Positions 33,678 to 42,384 are shown, counted from the first letter of the stretch. The stretch is DNA of 64,000 bases from Paenibacillus_E violae (GCF_032461945.1 NZ_JAWCUD010000009.1:186001-250000), one strand, 5' to 3'. Numbers and translations: made by a program. Notes: generated by a model not told the origin, from the sequence alone.

Positions 33678-33956
33678 TAATTTGGAAGTTAAAATTTGGT
33701 AGAGTCTAGTCATAAATGCTTCAATTTGCGGCATCGGAGGCATTTTCACAGAAAGCTTAACTTCACCTTTCCAATAGAAAATCAAAATGCTGTTGCTTCT
33801 CCCCTGAAACATTTCAACATCCCAGCAAGATTCATTAAGCGCGTACTCTTCTAAATTAATCAATAGCTTTGGTCCATCCGAGGATGGCACCAAACGGGCA
33901 ACATGATTGCCGCAAAGTGATGTTACTTTTTGCTCTTCATGTAAATCAGACTGCAT
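33657..33956 (-). CDS. hypothetical protein under c-di-GMP riboswitch control, 99 aa
   Basis: A small soluble protein with alternating strands (LLINLEEYALNESCWDVEMF, SILIFYWKGEVKLSVK) and a C-terminal amphipathic helix. It has no signal peptide and I recognise no domain. GGAGG lies 9 bases before ATG 33956. The gene is separated from the upstream MFS gene by a full c-di-GMP-I riboswitch and terminator, and it ends in its own terminator, so it is a one-gene riboswitch regulon. That makes a role in biofilm, motility or surface behaviour likely, but the mechanism is unknown. Confidence 0.8.
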   Translation of the reverse strand: MQSDLHEEQKVTSLCGNHVARLVPSSDGPKLLINLEEYALNESCWDVEMFQGRSNSILIFYWKGEVKLSVKMPPMPQIEAFMTRLYQILTSKLRTVQPI

Positions 33957-34003
33957 GCTGCTTGGTCCTCCTTTTATCCATAGTTTATGAAAGTTATGAC
34001 AGA

Positions 34004-34040
34004 GAAAAACCCCACCATAGTGTACCGATCGGAGGGGATC
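34004..34040 (-). terminator. riboswitch expression-platform terminator
   Basis: On the minus strand CCCC-CC pairs with GG-GGGG around a loop of about 14 bases, followed by TTTTTC. It lies between the aptamer and the ribosome binding site of the 99-residue gene, the right place for an expression platform. Confidence 0.8.
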
Positions 34041-34047
34041 TAAGTTG

Positions 34048-34158
34048 AATACCCAATCGTTCGGCAGCTGGCTGGCAACGAGTCCGATTCATGAACAAGG
34101 TAGCCCCTGTAGCTTTGCGTCACTGACTTTCGTCAGTTTTGCCATTGTCGAGATGTGT
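34048..34158 (-). promoter_or_regulatory. c-di-GMP-I (GEMM) riboswitch
   Basis: On the minus strand the order is GGCAAAACTGAC, GAAA tetraloop, GTCAGT, GACGCAAAGCTAC, then a second arm with TTGCCAGCCAGCTGCC acting as tetraloop receptor. This is the conserved two-helix layout of the GEMM c-di-GMP-I aptamer: GCAAA, a GNRA loop on P2, GACGCAAAGC and the GCCAG receptor. The terminator downstream makes it a transcriptional switch. Whether ligand turns the gene on or off cannot be read by eye. Confidence 0.88.
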
Positions 34159-34166
34159 TGTGAAGT

Positions 34167-34194
34167 CTTTTACAAGAAATAACTACACTCTCAA
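34167..34194 (-). promoter_or_regulatory. putative promoter of the riboswitch transcript
   Basis: TTGAGA (34194-34189) and TAAAAG (34172-34167) are separated by 16 bases on the minus strand and would start transcription just before the aptamer. Confidence 0.45.
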
Positions 34195-34253
34195 GAATAA
34201 GGGAAGTTCTTTTGAAATCGTATAGTTCGCAAGAACTAATTTTGCATTATTTA

Positions 34254-35480
34254 TCAAAAAACTTCTTTTTTCGACCTATTTTTGGGCAGTGCTTGTAGAT
34301 TATTGGCACCTTTCCAATAAAAGAGAGATCCCGCAAGGGTTACAAAGGCGATGACCAGATAAAGTGCAGTGCCCCCATACGCTACGAGCAGAAAGCCGCC
34401 AACCCAAGGTCCCATAAAATGACCTACGTTGGTTAACGTTTGTGCACCAAAATAAGTACCGCGCATATGTTCCGGTGCCAGCTTATCAATCAGCATGTTG
34501 GCCGCGGGGTAATTCAATATTTCTCCTAGTGTAAAAATCGCCATGGAAATAATCATGGGTACTAACGAATGCGAGAATGCAAAACCGATATCGCCTAACG
34601 CAAACATCAAATTTCCTAAAATAATCGCTACAAGTGGCGAGTACTTATCAGAAATCCGTGTAAGCGGTATTTGCATCGCAATTACCACAATGGCATTGAC
34701 ACTCATGAGGACAGCAAACATTTTAACACCTTCAGTGAAGTTCTGCTCCAAATATTGCGATAGTGTCACCATGACTTGCGAGTAGCCAATAGCCCCTATA
34801 ATTCCGCCAAGAATAAAATAGCGAAACGTGACATCACGTTGAATAACCCGCAATGCAGAGACAAACGTAACAGGTTGTTTCTTCTCCCCTTCTATTTGCT
34901 TAATACCAAAAACGATAAGGAGAACGTAGAGGGTAACCGCATAGATAAAATATACGATTCCAGTGAGTAGAAACGGCAGTGCTCCGTCCATTGTTGCAAA
35001 AAAAGCACCCAATAAAGGTCCTACAGCAACACCAACATTGATGGCCATGTATCTCATTGAAAACACACTGAGTCGCTTGGCCGGCTCGGTCAAATCCGCC
35101 ATCAAGGCTTGCGAGACCGGTTCGTAGAAGGAGCGGCACAAGCCGTTCAGCATGTTCAGCATCATGAACAAAACCGGTAGTTTCACGATACTAAAACCTA
35201 CAAACACAACCGCCCATCCAAAAAGTGCAGCGAGCATGATAATGCGTCGGCCGAATCGGTCCGATAAATTACCGCCGATAAAACCTCCGACTGTTCCTGC
35301 CAAGGCTCCCATTCCAATTACGACCCCAATCATTACTGCGCTCATCGACGTATGTTTAGCTAAGTAAATCGCCAGAAAAGGCAGACTCATGGAAGACGCC
35401 GCTCTGGCCATGACCGTTCCCAAAATTAACGTATGTACAATCGGATGATACGAACCAAGAAAACCACGTAATCGATTCAT
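34254..35480 (-). CDS. MFS transporter, MDR (drug efflux) type
   Basis: A 408-residue protein with about 12 membrane segments. GGNLSDRFGRRIIM is the classical loop 2-3 motif, and the pre-fifth-segment region INVGVAVGPLLGAFFA is motif C of the drug antiporters, so export is likely. AGAGGAG precedes ATG 35480. It is upstream of the riboswitch gene on the same strand, but the intervening promoter and aptamer suggest separate control. Confidence 0.85.
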   Translation of the reverse strand: MNRLRGFLGSYHPIVHTLILGTVMARAASSMSLPFLAIYLAKHTSMSAVMIGVVIGMGALAGTVGGFIGGNLSDRFGRRIIMLAALFGWAVVFVGFSIVKLPVLFMMLNMLNGLCRSFYEPVSQALMADLTEPAKRLSVFSMRYMAINVGVAVGPLLGAFFATMDGALPFLLTGIVYFIYAVTLYVLLIVFGIKQIEGEKKQPVTFVSALRVIQRDVTFRYFILGGIIGAIGYSQVMVTLSQYLEQNFTEGVKMFAVLMSVNAIVVIAMQIPLTRISDKYSPLVAIILGNLMFALGDIGFAFSHSLVPMIISMAIFTLGEILNYPAANMLIDKLAPEHMRGTYFGAQTLTNVGHFMGPWVGGFLLVAYGGTALYLVIAFVTLAGSLFYWKGANNLQALPKNRSKKEVF

Positions 35481-35589
35481 CTGTCAGAACTCCTCTCGCT
35501 GATAATTTACCAAAGGTTAAGAAATGAGATCAAGAACTCATTATACACGAAAAACGGTAGTTCGTGTCCTTTATTATATGTTTTTGTCG

Positions 35590-35632
35590 AATAAAAAAAG
35601 GACTCCCCAAAGTCGCATGGGAAGCCCGTTTT
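35590..35632 (-). terminator. weak terminator after the ABC ATPase gene
   Basis: On the minus strand GGGCTTCCC and GGGGAGTCC can pair partly, followed by seven T. Confidence 0.5.
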
Positions 35633-35697
35633 AATCATGTTTTGTGGCCTAGAATTAAGCACTTCTATATCGAAAGTGCCCTTAGAACGTTCACGCA

Positions 35698-36489
35698 TCA
35701 CTGATCACTGGCAGGAATCGAAAGCCATGGGCGTTCTCGCTGCCATTTCACTTCAACCTCCGTCTCAAAGAAAGAGGACAAACCTTCACTTGTCAATACA
35801 TGGCGCGACAGCCCTTTTGCGAATACCTCACCACGACGAATCAATAAGGTTTGATTAAAAACAGGTAGAATTTCTTCAATATGGTGAGTTACGAATATTA
35901 ATGTCGGAGCATCCGGTTCCTTGGCTAGTTCTTGGATGCTGGACAGCAATGCTTCCCGAGAAAGGAAGTCTAATCCGTTCGTCGCTTCATCCAGAATCAG
36001 CAGCTTAGGGGAGGCCATCAATGCGCGTGCAATTAATAGTTTTTGCTTTTCACCCTGAGAGCACGATTGATAAGTCCGGTCGTATAGATGCATACAATTC
36101 AGCCGCTGCATATGTTCTTTGGCTTGCTCAAAATCTTCTGCACTCGGTTTCTCATATAGCCCGATTGACGCATGTTTACCGCTTATTACGACATGCTGCG
36201 TTTTATCGGAGGCATACAACTTCTCCTGGAGGGAGGAACTTACCCAGCCAATCATTTTACGCAAATCTCTTAAATCTACCGTTCCAAACGGATGGCCAAG
36301 TACAGCCATTTGCCCTTGGCTCGGCCAGATATAACCATTGATCATATTCAATATGGTCGTTTTGCCTGAACCGTTCAAGCCCAGTACGGCCCAGTGATCA
36401 TTTTTGGACACCTGCCAATCCACTTGGTTAAGAATCGTTTTATTCTCTCTATACCAGGAGACGTTATTCATTTCAATAATTGATGGCAT
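35698..36489 (-). CDS. ABC transporter ATP-binding protein (YlmA-like), no partner permease
   Basis: A 263-residue ATPase. Walker A GLNGSGKTT, Q-loop WVSSSLQEKL, Walker B LLILDEATNGLD and switch-His VTHHIEE are intact. The signature is CSQGEKQK rather than LSGGQ, as I recall for the YlmA group. No permease lies next to it. It is the third gene of a minus-strand unit after a FadR-type regulator and an Fsr-like pump (21 bp gap). Such stand-alone ATPases may pair with a distant permease or act in another process. Confidence 0.85.
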   Translation of the reverse strand: MPSIIEMNNVSWYRENKTILNQVDWQVSKNDHWAVLGLNGSGKTTILNMINGYIWPSQGQMAVLGHPFGTVDLRDLRKMIGWVSSSLQEKLYASDKTQHVVISGKHASIGLYEKPSAEDFEQAKEHMQRLNCMHLYDRTYQSCSQGEKQKLLIARALMASPKLLILDEATNGLDFLSREALLSSIQELAKEPDAPTLIFVTHHIEEILPVFNQTLLIRRGEVFAKGLSRHVLTSEGLSSFFETEVEVKWQRERPWLSIPASDQ

Positions 36490-36510
36490 TCGGTTTCACC
36501 CCGTGATTAA

Positions 36511-37743
36511 TTAAGCTTTCACTACATTTTGCGGTAGTTCAATTTGTGTCATATTCAATTTTTTATCCGAAGGCAGGAACGCAGCCAATAACCCGATTAG
36601 CGGCAAGAACGCGCAGAGTTTAATAACAAACGAGATGCTGGTTGCATCCGCAAGTGTACCCAGCACGGCTGAACCAATTCCGCCAAGTCCGAAAGCCAAA
36701 CCAAAGAATAAGCCGGATACCGTCCCGACTTTGCCGGGCAGTAGTTCCTGCGCATAAACGACAATGACGGAGAAGCCGGATAGCAAAATGAATCCAATGC
36801 ATGCACACAACACGCCCGCCCAAAATAAATTGGCATATGGTAAAAGCAGTGAAAACGGAGCCGTTCCCAGAATGGAAAACCAGATCATGTTCCGTCTTCC
36901 GAAACGATCCGCCAGCGGACCGCCCATGAACGTACCGACTGCTCCAGCAGCAAGCAAAGTGAATATGAATAGCTGCGCTTTTTCAACGGAAAGTTGATTG
37001 TGTTCAATTAAGTAAAAAGCGTAAAAACCCGTCATGCTTGCCACATAAACAAACTTGGAAAACAAGAGCATGATCAAAATCGAAATGGCATAGGTAACTG
37101 TCTTACACGGAAGTGGCTGTTTGCTGACAGAAGCTTTACTTGAAGCTGCTGAGCGGCTGCTGCCCGCTTTACGATACCATTTGGCCACGAAAAACTGAAC
37201 GACAATCGCTGCAGCAGCGACAAACGAAAACCAAATAATGCCGAACTGACCGAATGGAACGAAAATCAGTGCTGTAAAAATGGGAGCAAGTGCCTGCCCG
37301 ATATTACCGCCTGTTTGGAAAATGGACTGCGCCAAGCCTCTTCGAGGTCCGGCAGCCAAGTAGGCAACGCGCGATGCTTCGGGATGAAGAACGGAAGAAC
37401 CGAGACCTACAAGTACAACAGCTCCAAGCACCTGAACAAATGAAGAGGCTACAGCAAGCAAAATCACACCTAATAACGAGAAAAATACGCCTGCGGGCAA
37501 CAAAAACGGCTTTGGCTTTTTATCTGTATAAAGACCAATCAAAGGCTGAAATAAGGAGGCTGTTACGTTTAGCGTAAAAGCAATCCATCCGATTTGAGTA
37601 AAACTCAACTGCAGCGAATTATGAAGAATCGGGAAAACGGCAGGTATAACGGATTGAATGGCGTCGTTCAATAAATGGACTAAGGAAATCGAGAACAAAA
37701 TCGCATAAACCGTATGATTGCGTACTGAACTTGAATCTGACAC
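36511..37743 (-). CDS. MFS transporter, fosmidomycin-resistance (Fsr) type
   Basis: About 410 residues, 12 membrane segments. LVHLLNDAIQSVIPAVFPIL at the N-terminus, GLGSSVLHPEASRVAYLAAG and SIFQTGGNIGQALAP are typical of the Fsr/YfnC branch. GTG 37743 is chosen because AAAGGGG lies 8 bases upstream; ATG codons at 37761 and 37764 lack a site. Preceded by the FadR-family regulator (55 bp), which probably controls it. Confidence 0.85.
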   Translation of the reverse strand: MSDSSSVRNHTVYAILFSISLVHLLNDAIQSVIPAVFPILHNSLQLSFTQIGWIAFTLNVTASLFQPLIGLYTDKKPKPFLLPAGVFFSLLGVILLAVASSFVQVLGAVVLVGLGSSVLHPEASRVAYLAAGPRRGLAQSIFQTGGNIGQALAPIFTALIFVPFGQFGIIWFSFVAAAAIVVQFFVAKWYRKAGSSRSAASSKASVSKQPLPCKTVTYAISILIMLLFSKFVYVASMTGFYAFYLIEHNQLSVEKAQLFIFTLLAAGAVGTFMGGPLADRFGRRNMIWFSILGTAPFSLLLPYANLFWAGVLCACIGFILLSGFSVIVVYAQELLPGKVGTVSGLFFGLAFGLGGIGSAVLGTLADATSISFVIKLCAFLPLIGLLAAFLPSDKKLNMTQIELPQNVVKA

Positions 37744-37798
37744 TGTTACTACCCCTTTCATCATATCATCTGATGTTTAAAGACATAGGAGAGTCAAG

Positions 37799-38500
37799 CT
37801 ACTCCTGGTTTACAAACTGTTTAAGCTGTGTGACCGTTTCATCCAGATTTTTCATGGTCCAATACTCCGCTTCCGCGACGTCCTTGTCTTTGATAGCTTT
37901 GTACATATTCTCGTGAAACAGATGATGCGGATCTTGCAATGTCACGATCAATTTTTGCGATGCCTCGAAAAGCGCCGATGTGAAAGATCGATACAGGTCG
38001 ATGGCAACACTATTTTTGCTGGCAACAGCGATCGCTAGATGAAATTTCACATCTTCACGCAAATACGTGTCTGTGTCGCCTTTCTCCAATGCTTCATAAC
38101 GTTGATCCAACGCACTCCGCATTTGCTCGAGGTCGTTCTCGTCGCGGCGCTCAGCAGCCAATCTGGAGATTTCTAACTCAAGCATCCTTCTGACCTCGTA
38201 AACTTCCAGAATCTGGGCTCTACGGAGCCTGTGATCAAGCGGTTCCTGCATGGCCGACTGCGCCTTCAGAAAAGTACCGAAGCCCTGTTTCTTCTCAAGC
38301 AGGCCAGCGTGCACAAGGACACGGACCGCTTCGCGGATCGTTGAACGTCCCACGGCAAACTGCTGCATCAATTCCGGTTCCGTAGGAATCTTATCCCCAG
38401 GTTTTATTTCTCCTTCTGAAATCTTCTTTTGCAGTTGATTCACTACATCGTCTACCAACTTTGGACGGTTCAGCGGTTGGAAAGACATTTTAGAATTCAT
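37799..38500 (-). CDS. FadR-subfamily GntR transcriptional regulator (FCD domain)
   Basis: A 233-residue regulator. The winged helix (about 12-75) contains GDKIPTEPELMQQFAVGRSTIREAVRVLVHAGLLEKKQGFGTF read as GntR consensus pieces, and the C-terminal all-helical FCD domain (about 95-225) contains the metal-site residues R/E in YEVRRMLELEISRLAA, D in DVKFHLAIA and H in HENMYKAI. CAGGAGATG precedes ATG 38500. It heads the operon with the Fsr pump and the ABC ATPase; ligands of FCD regulators are usually small organic acids. Confidence 0.88.
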   Translation of the reverse strand: MNSKMSFQPLNRPKLVDDVVNQLQKKISEGEIKPGDKIPTEPELMQQFAVGRSTIREAVRVLVHAGLLEKKQGFGTFLKAQSAMQEPLDHRLRRAQILEVYEVRRMLELEISRLAAERRDENDLEQMRSALDQRYEALEKGDTDTYLREDVKFHLAIAVASKNSVAIDLYRSFTSALFEASQKLIVTLQDPHHLFHENMYKAIKDKDVAEAEYWTMKNLDETVTQLKQFVNQE

Positions 38501-38582
38501 CTGATCATCTCCTGTTTGAACATGAGTATAGCATAGGGCATCTGAATTTTTCCAGACTAAATTTTAGCATGCCCTTGCATAC

Positions 38583-38622
38583 GAAAAACACTTCCCAGAA
38601 TTTTTCGAGGAAAGTGTTTTAA
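38583..38622 (-). terminator. hairpin after the Cys/Ser-tail gene
   Basis: AAAACACTT (38585-38593) pairs with AAGTGTTTT (38612-38620), with a T run on the minus strand side. Confidence 0.6.
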
Positions 38623-38626
38623 ACCT

Positions 38627-39628
38627 TTAACTCGAACCGCAGCTGGAACTTGAACAGGAGGAGCTTGAGGAGTCAGATGAACAAGATGAGCTGGACGAGC
38701 AGGAACTGCCTCCCCCTTGATCTCCAGAGTTATCGCAGCTTCCCACAGAACTTCCGCAGCCCGAAGAAGAGCAGCTGCTATGCTTATCGCGCGGATCTTC
38801 AGAGGAATTCTCCGGGAAATTCGTATTCATATCATGGGCATAGCTTTGTGGACTTTGGATGGAGAAGAACATCATAGCGCCTGCCAGATAGAGCATGGAG
38901 TTCGGGTTAGCTGTGGAATAATCCCAGCCCGTATCCTCGAGACGGCGGCTTTCTGCAGCCTTATTAGCTTCCAGAATGGCTTGCTCAACCAAGAGGCGAA
39001 TCGTTTGTGCAACCTCGGGATATCGGCCTGCCTGCTCCAGATTGAACAAGCTTCGGGTAATCGCATCCACATTGCCTTCACGAAGCAGTTCTGTACGGTC
39101 AGGATCCAAGGCATTGCGGAAAAATCCGTTCCAGCAGCGCTTGCTGCTCGGCGCAAATTCGAACAAGTGAGCATACACCCAATCAAACCAAGCACGTTCT
39201 CCAGGCATCAACTTCGGTTCACGTTCGGGGGAGTGATGAATAACACCACCTGCAAACTGTTCTCCAAAACGCTGATATTCCCTTGTAAACATTAGCATTT
39301 CGTGCCATAGGTCATCGATTTCGCTGCTAAACATCGGAGTCGATTTCAAAATGAGACCCATGACAAAATAACGCTTTAATTCAAACCATTTGCAAGCATA
39401 TTCGTCTTCTGTCATACGTGGATGCTCGGCTTTCACCCGATATTGAATTCTTTCCGCATAATCAGCAGGAATTGAACTATTTAACTTCGTAACAATACGA
39501 TCTAACGGAATACCTTCAAGCAGCCCCAGACCATTAGGCAGTTCAGACGCTCGATAGACGGGCTTAGCTTTACCAAGTCGACTGCGCTTTGGCGGTTTAG
39601 ATGATTTTCCAAATAAAAAACGAAACAT
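38627..39628 (-). CDS. GRDP-like domain protein with Cys/Ser-rich C-terminal tail
   Basis: About 334 residues. The middle part carries EIDDLWHEMLMFTREYQRFGEQFAGGVIHHSP read in pieces as D-LWHEM and Y-RF...HHSP, which resembles the glycine-rich-domain-protein-like (GRDP) family. The last 55 residues are almost only Ser, Cys and Gly, with about 13 Cys spaced 2-6 apart. No signal peptide is seen. ATG 39628 is favoured because AAGGAGGG lies 6 bases upstream. The tail could bind metal or form disulfides or thioether-like links; function unknown. Confidence 0.75.
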   Translation of the reverse strand: MFRFLFGKSSKPPKRSRLGKAKPVYRASELPNGLGLLEGIPLDRIVTKLNSSIPADYAERIQYRVKAEHPRMTEDEYACKWFELKRYFVMGLILKSTPMFSSEIDDLWHEMLMFTREYQRFGEQFAGGVIHHSPEREPKLMPGERAWFDWVYAHLFEFAPSSKRCWNGFFRNALDPDRTELLREGNVDAITRSLFNLEQAGRYPEVAQTIRLLVEQAILEANKAAESRRLEDTGWDYSTANPNSMLYLAGAMMFFSIQSPQSYAHDMNTNFPENSSEDPRDKHSSCSSSGCGSSVGSCDNSGDQGGGSSCSSSSSCSSDSSSSSCSSSSCGSS

Positions 39629-39763
39629 AGGCATCCCTCCTTTTCCCAATATACCATTTGCTTCCTGATCCATGTCAATGCCGTAATATCGAGGCTAGTT
39701 AACCCGCTTAGATGACATGCAAATTTTGTAAATGATATAATAACTAGAAGGAGGTGTTCATCG

Positions 39764-40654
39764 ATGAAAATTGCGGTAACCGGCGGAAGCGGCTTTATTG
39801 GCAGACGTTTAATTGCCTACTGGCAACAGCGCGGCCATGAGATGATTACGATTTCCCGCTCTTCGCAAGCCGTCGTACAAGGTGCGCGCACGGTAACATG
39901 GGCAGAATTGCAAGACGCCCCTGAGAAGCTTGAAGGACTGGACGCCATCGTCAATCTGGCCGGTGAATCCATTAATCAGCGCTGGACGGCTGCCGCTAAA
40001 CAGCGCATCTTGGAGTCCCGGATTGCAGCAGCCCGCCAAGTAGCGCAGCTTGTGGAACGTTTGGACAAGAAACCTAAGGTCGTCGTTAATGCTTCAGGTA
40101 TGTCTATTTATGGCACGTCAGAGTCGGCAACCTTCGATGAGCGAAGCCCGCACCATACGATGGATTTCTTATCGAGTGTCGTGGACAAATGGGAACAAGC
40201 GGCTGACCAAATCAAAGGCCCGCGACTCGTCAAAGTTCGCGTTGGGCTTGTGCTCGACGGGAAAGAAGGAGCATTTCCAAAGATGGCTTTCCCTTATAAG
40301 CTTGGAGTTGGGGGCCCTATCGGCAGCGGCAGACAATGGTTGTCTTGGATTCACATTGAAGACATGGTAAGATTGATCGACTTCTGCATCCAAAACGAGG
40401 AAATCAGCGGGCCTGTCAATGCGACAGCGCCAAATCCTGTCACAAACAAGCAGTTCGGGGCGCAGCTAGCCCAAGCACTTCACAGACCGAATCTGTTTCC
40501 TCTCCCTGCTTTTGTCATGAAGCTTGCTTTCGGCGAATTATCCACACTGCTTCTTGAAGGCCAGAAGGTGCTGCCGCATGTACTGCTCCAACATGGCTTT
40601 AGCTTTACATATCGTTCCGTTGACAAAGCGCTGGCGGATATCGTGAACAAATAA
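39764..40654 (+). CDS. TIGR01777-family NAD(P)-dependent epimerase/oxidoreductase (YfhF-like)
   Basis: A 296-residue extended SDR. TGGSGFIGRRLIAYW is the dinucleotide-binding motif, NLAGESINQRW and MSIYGTSESATFDE are family marks, and the C-terminal region has the DUF1731-type end (PHVLLQHGFSFTYRSVDKAL in part). It replaces the usual YxxxK with a diverged site, as is common in this family. AGGAGG precedes ATG 39764. The substrate is unknown. Confidence 0.88.
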   Translation: MKIAVTGGSGFIGRRLIAYWQQRGHEMITISRSSQAVVQGARTVTWAELQDAPEKLEGLDAIVNLAGESINQRWTAAAKQRILESRIAAARQVAQLVERLDKKPKVVVNASGMSIYGTSESATFDERSPHHTMDFLSSVVDKWEQAADQIKGPRLVKVRVGLVLDGKEGAFPKMAFPYKLGVGGPIGSGRQWLSWIHIEDMVRLIDFCIQNEEISGPVNATAPNPVTNKQFGAQLAQALHRPNLFPLPAFVMKLAFGELSTLLLEGQKVLPHVLLQHGFSFTYRSVDKALADIVNK

Positions 40655-40678
40655 AATAACTGTGAAAAGGTGATTCTT

Positions 40679-41173
40679 TTGACCGTTCATCAATTTTCAG
40701 CCCGGACAATTCGCGGTGAAGATAAGTCGCTAGCTGACTACAAAGGACAAGTGCTGCTCATTGTTAATACCGCAACCAAGTGCGGATTTGCCCCTCAATT
40801 TACGGGACTACAGGAGCTTCATGATACATATAAAGATCAAGGTTTTAGCGTACTGGGCTTTCCGTGCAACCAATTCAGAGATCAAGAGCCCGGAAACGAT
40901 ACAGAGGTTGAGCAAGCGTGCCAAATCAATTTTGGTGTGAACTTCCCTTTGTTCTCCAAGATTGATGTTAACGGCGCTGACACCCATCCACTTTACCGCT
41001 ACTTAAAGCAGCAGGCTTCCGGTTTGCTCGGCTCCAGCATCAAATGGAATTTCACTAAATTTCTCGTGGATCAAAACGGCAACGTGATAAAAAGGTTCTC
41101 ACCAACTACAACGCCGCGTAAAATTGAAAGCCAAATTCGCCAACTGCTAGCAAAAGCCACCACGCATGTATAA
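40679..41173 (+). CDS. glutathione peroxidase-family thiol peroxidase (BsaA type)
   Basis: About 164 residues. TATKCGFAPQF holds the peroxidatic C35, with Gln in FPCNQFRDQEPG and Trp in KWNFTKFLVD completing the catalytic site. The bacterial Cys-type enzymes normally use thioredoxin. TTG 40679 is chosen because AAAAGGTGA lies 6 bases upstream. It follows the YfhF-like gene by 24 bp, so they are likely cotranscribed, and it ends in a bidirectional terminator. Confidence 0.92.
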   Translation: MTVHQFSARTIRGEDKSLADYKGQVLLIVNTATKCGFAPQFTGLQELHDTYKDQGFSVLGFPCNQFRDQEPGNDTEVEQACQINFGVNFPLFSKIDVNGADTHPLYRYLKQQASGLLGSSIKWNFTKFLVDQNGNVIKRFSPTTTPRKIESQIRQLLAKATTHV

Positions 41174-41179
41174 CAGATA

Positions 41180-41221
41180 GAAAAAACCGCCAGGGCATCG
41201 ATCGCCCAGACGGTTCTTTTT
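41180..41221. terminator. bidirectional terminator
   Basis: AACCG..GGGC (41185-41196) pairs with GCCC..CGGTT (41203-41215), with A and T runs. Confidence 0.88.
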
Positions 41222-41441
41222 ATTTGACGTATTTTTTAGCCTTTTCGATTGCTTCGTCTTCCGTTGCTCCTGTCACATAGCGGCCGTTAATGAATATAAA
41301 AGCAAAACGAGAACAAGGACCACAATACGATTTGCAGGCAACTTTGACTTCGGCATCAGGTGCAATGACTTTAATTTTTGAAAGTGCAGATTTCACTTTC
41401 ATATGTTTGCATTTATCACAAATGCGAATATCATTGCGCAT
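41220..41441 (-). CDS. yuzB: YuzB-like DUF1450 protein
   Basis: A 73-residue protein with CDKCKH near the N-terminus and CKSYCGPCSRFAF in the middle, giving five Cys that could hold a metal or Fe-S site; the end is the family's GATEDEAIEKAKKYV helix. Start ATG 41441 overlaps the stop of the HesB-like gene, so the two are translationally linked. The family is of unknown function, and the pairing with an Fe-S-assembly-like protein suggests a link to Fe-S or thiol chemistry. Confidence 0.88.
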   Translation of the reverse strand: MRNDIRICDKCKHMKVKSALSKIKVIAPDAEVKVACKSYCGPCSRFAFIFINGRYVTGATEDEAIEKAKKYVK

Positions 41442-41743
41442 TAGTGATCTCCGTGGTTCCCCTTGCTTGGGTTCGTAATCATGAAACCTTCTTCTGGTGT
41501 GTAGAAGTAATCAATACGGATTCCGTCAAGCAATGGTTCGTTTCCATCCAGCAAAACATCAATGCCCTTGTCCGTGCTGACAACGACATCATTTGCAGAT
41601 TTATCGTCAAGACCCAAGCCATAGTGAGCGTGGTCGCCATGTTTATGAGTCACTTGTACTCGAACCAATAGACCTTTGTTTTCTTCTTTATCAAGCTCCA
41701 ATTGAAGTACTTTCGCTGCATTACGAGAAATTTTGACGTTCAT
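41441..41743 (-). CDS. HesB/IscA-like protein without the canonical cysteines (YneR-like)
   Basis: A 100-residue protein with the HesB-type beta-rich fold pattern (MNVKISRNAAKVLQLEL, VRVQVTHKHGDHAHYGLGLD, IDYFYTPEEGFMITNP). The three Cys of true A-type Fe-S carriers are missing, as in the YneR group. AGGAGATG precedes ATG 41743. Its stop overlaps the yuzB start. It is probably a regulator or scaffold rather than a carrier. Confidence 0.8.
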   Translation of the reverse strand: MNVKISRNAAKVLQLELDKEENKGLLVRVQVTHKHGDHAHYGLGLDDKSANDVVVSTDKGIDVLLDGNEPLLDGIRIDYFYTPEEGFMITNPSKGNHGDH

Positions 41744-41992
41744 ATGTACACATCTCCTGAAACAATAATTTTATTTCTTATTGTAAAGAATCTAAGGCGC
41801 GAAATCAACCTTTGACAGCATCCGACTTAAAAAGCGATTTACAAATGCAGCAACCGCGCTGCTATTGCTAATTGCCTTCACGAACTTTAAAATACATAGT
41901 AGTGGAACTATTTTACCCTAAATACAAGCTGGTAACTTACTTACTTCATGGATAGTTATGTACATTCCAAAATGGAAAGGACGCGTTTCTGA

Positions 41993-42352
41993 ATGTCAAC
42001 TCTTGAAAATGAAAAAGTCGCCCCGCTCAGCAACTATGTTCCTAAAGTGCCTAAAGAAATTGAATGCTCAATTGAACGTACACTTGAAGTGATCGGTGGC
42101 AAATGGGCATTTCTCGTGCTTCGGGAACTTTTTTGCGGTACGAAGCGTTTCGGTGAACTGCAGCGTCAAGTGACTGGAATCAGCCCGAAATCTCTAACCG
42201 ATATTCTCCGTCATCTTGAGGATCACGGTGTTTTAGAGCGAATGGCATACCCTACTGTCCCTGTTACCGTTGAGTATACCTTGACACCGAAAGGCCAGGA
42301 TTTGCATCAAATATTAAAAGAAATGAAGCTATGGTCTGCAAAATGGACATAA
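41993..42352 (+). CDS. HxlR-family transcriptional regulator
   Basis: A 119-residue winged-helix protein. ECSIERTLEVIGGKWAFLVLRELFCGTKRFGELQRQ and SPKSLTDILRHLEDHGVLER match the HxlR signature in pieces, including the conserved redox-type Cys near the N-terminus (C24 region). GGAAAGGA precedes ATG 41993. It is followed after 32 bp by the map gene. HxlR proteins sense electrophiles or redox stress; the target is unknown, possibly its own operon. Confidence 0.88.
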   Translation: MSTLENEKVAPLSNYVPKVPKEIECSIERTLEVIGGKWAFLVLRELFCGTKRFGELQRQVTGISPKSLTDILRHLEDHGVLERMAYPTVPVTVEYTLTPKGQDLHQILKEMKLWSAKWT

Positions 42353-42384
42353 TGATTGAATAACAGCTGAGGAGTTGGACTTAC

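Noticed and set aside
38627..38800. Cys/Ser tail as a thiazole/oxazole-modified peptide precursor
   Set aside because: It is fused to a large folded domain and no cyclodehydratase or YcaO gene is near.
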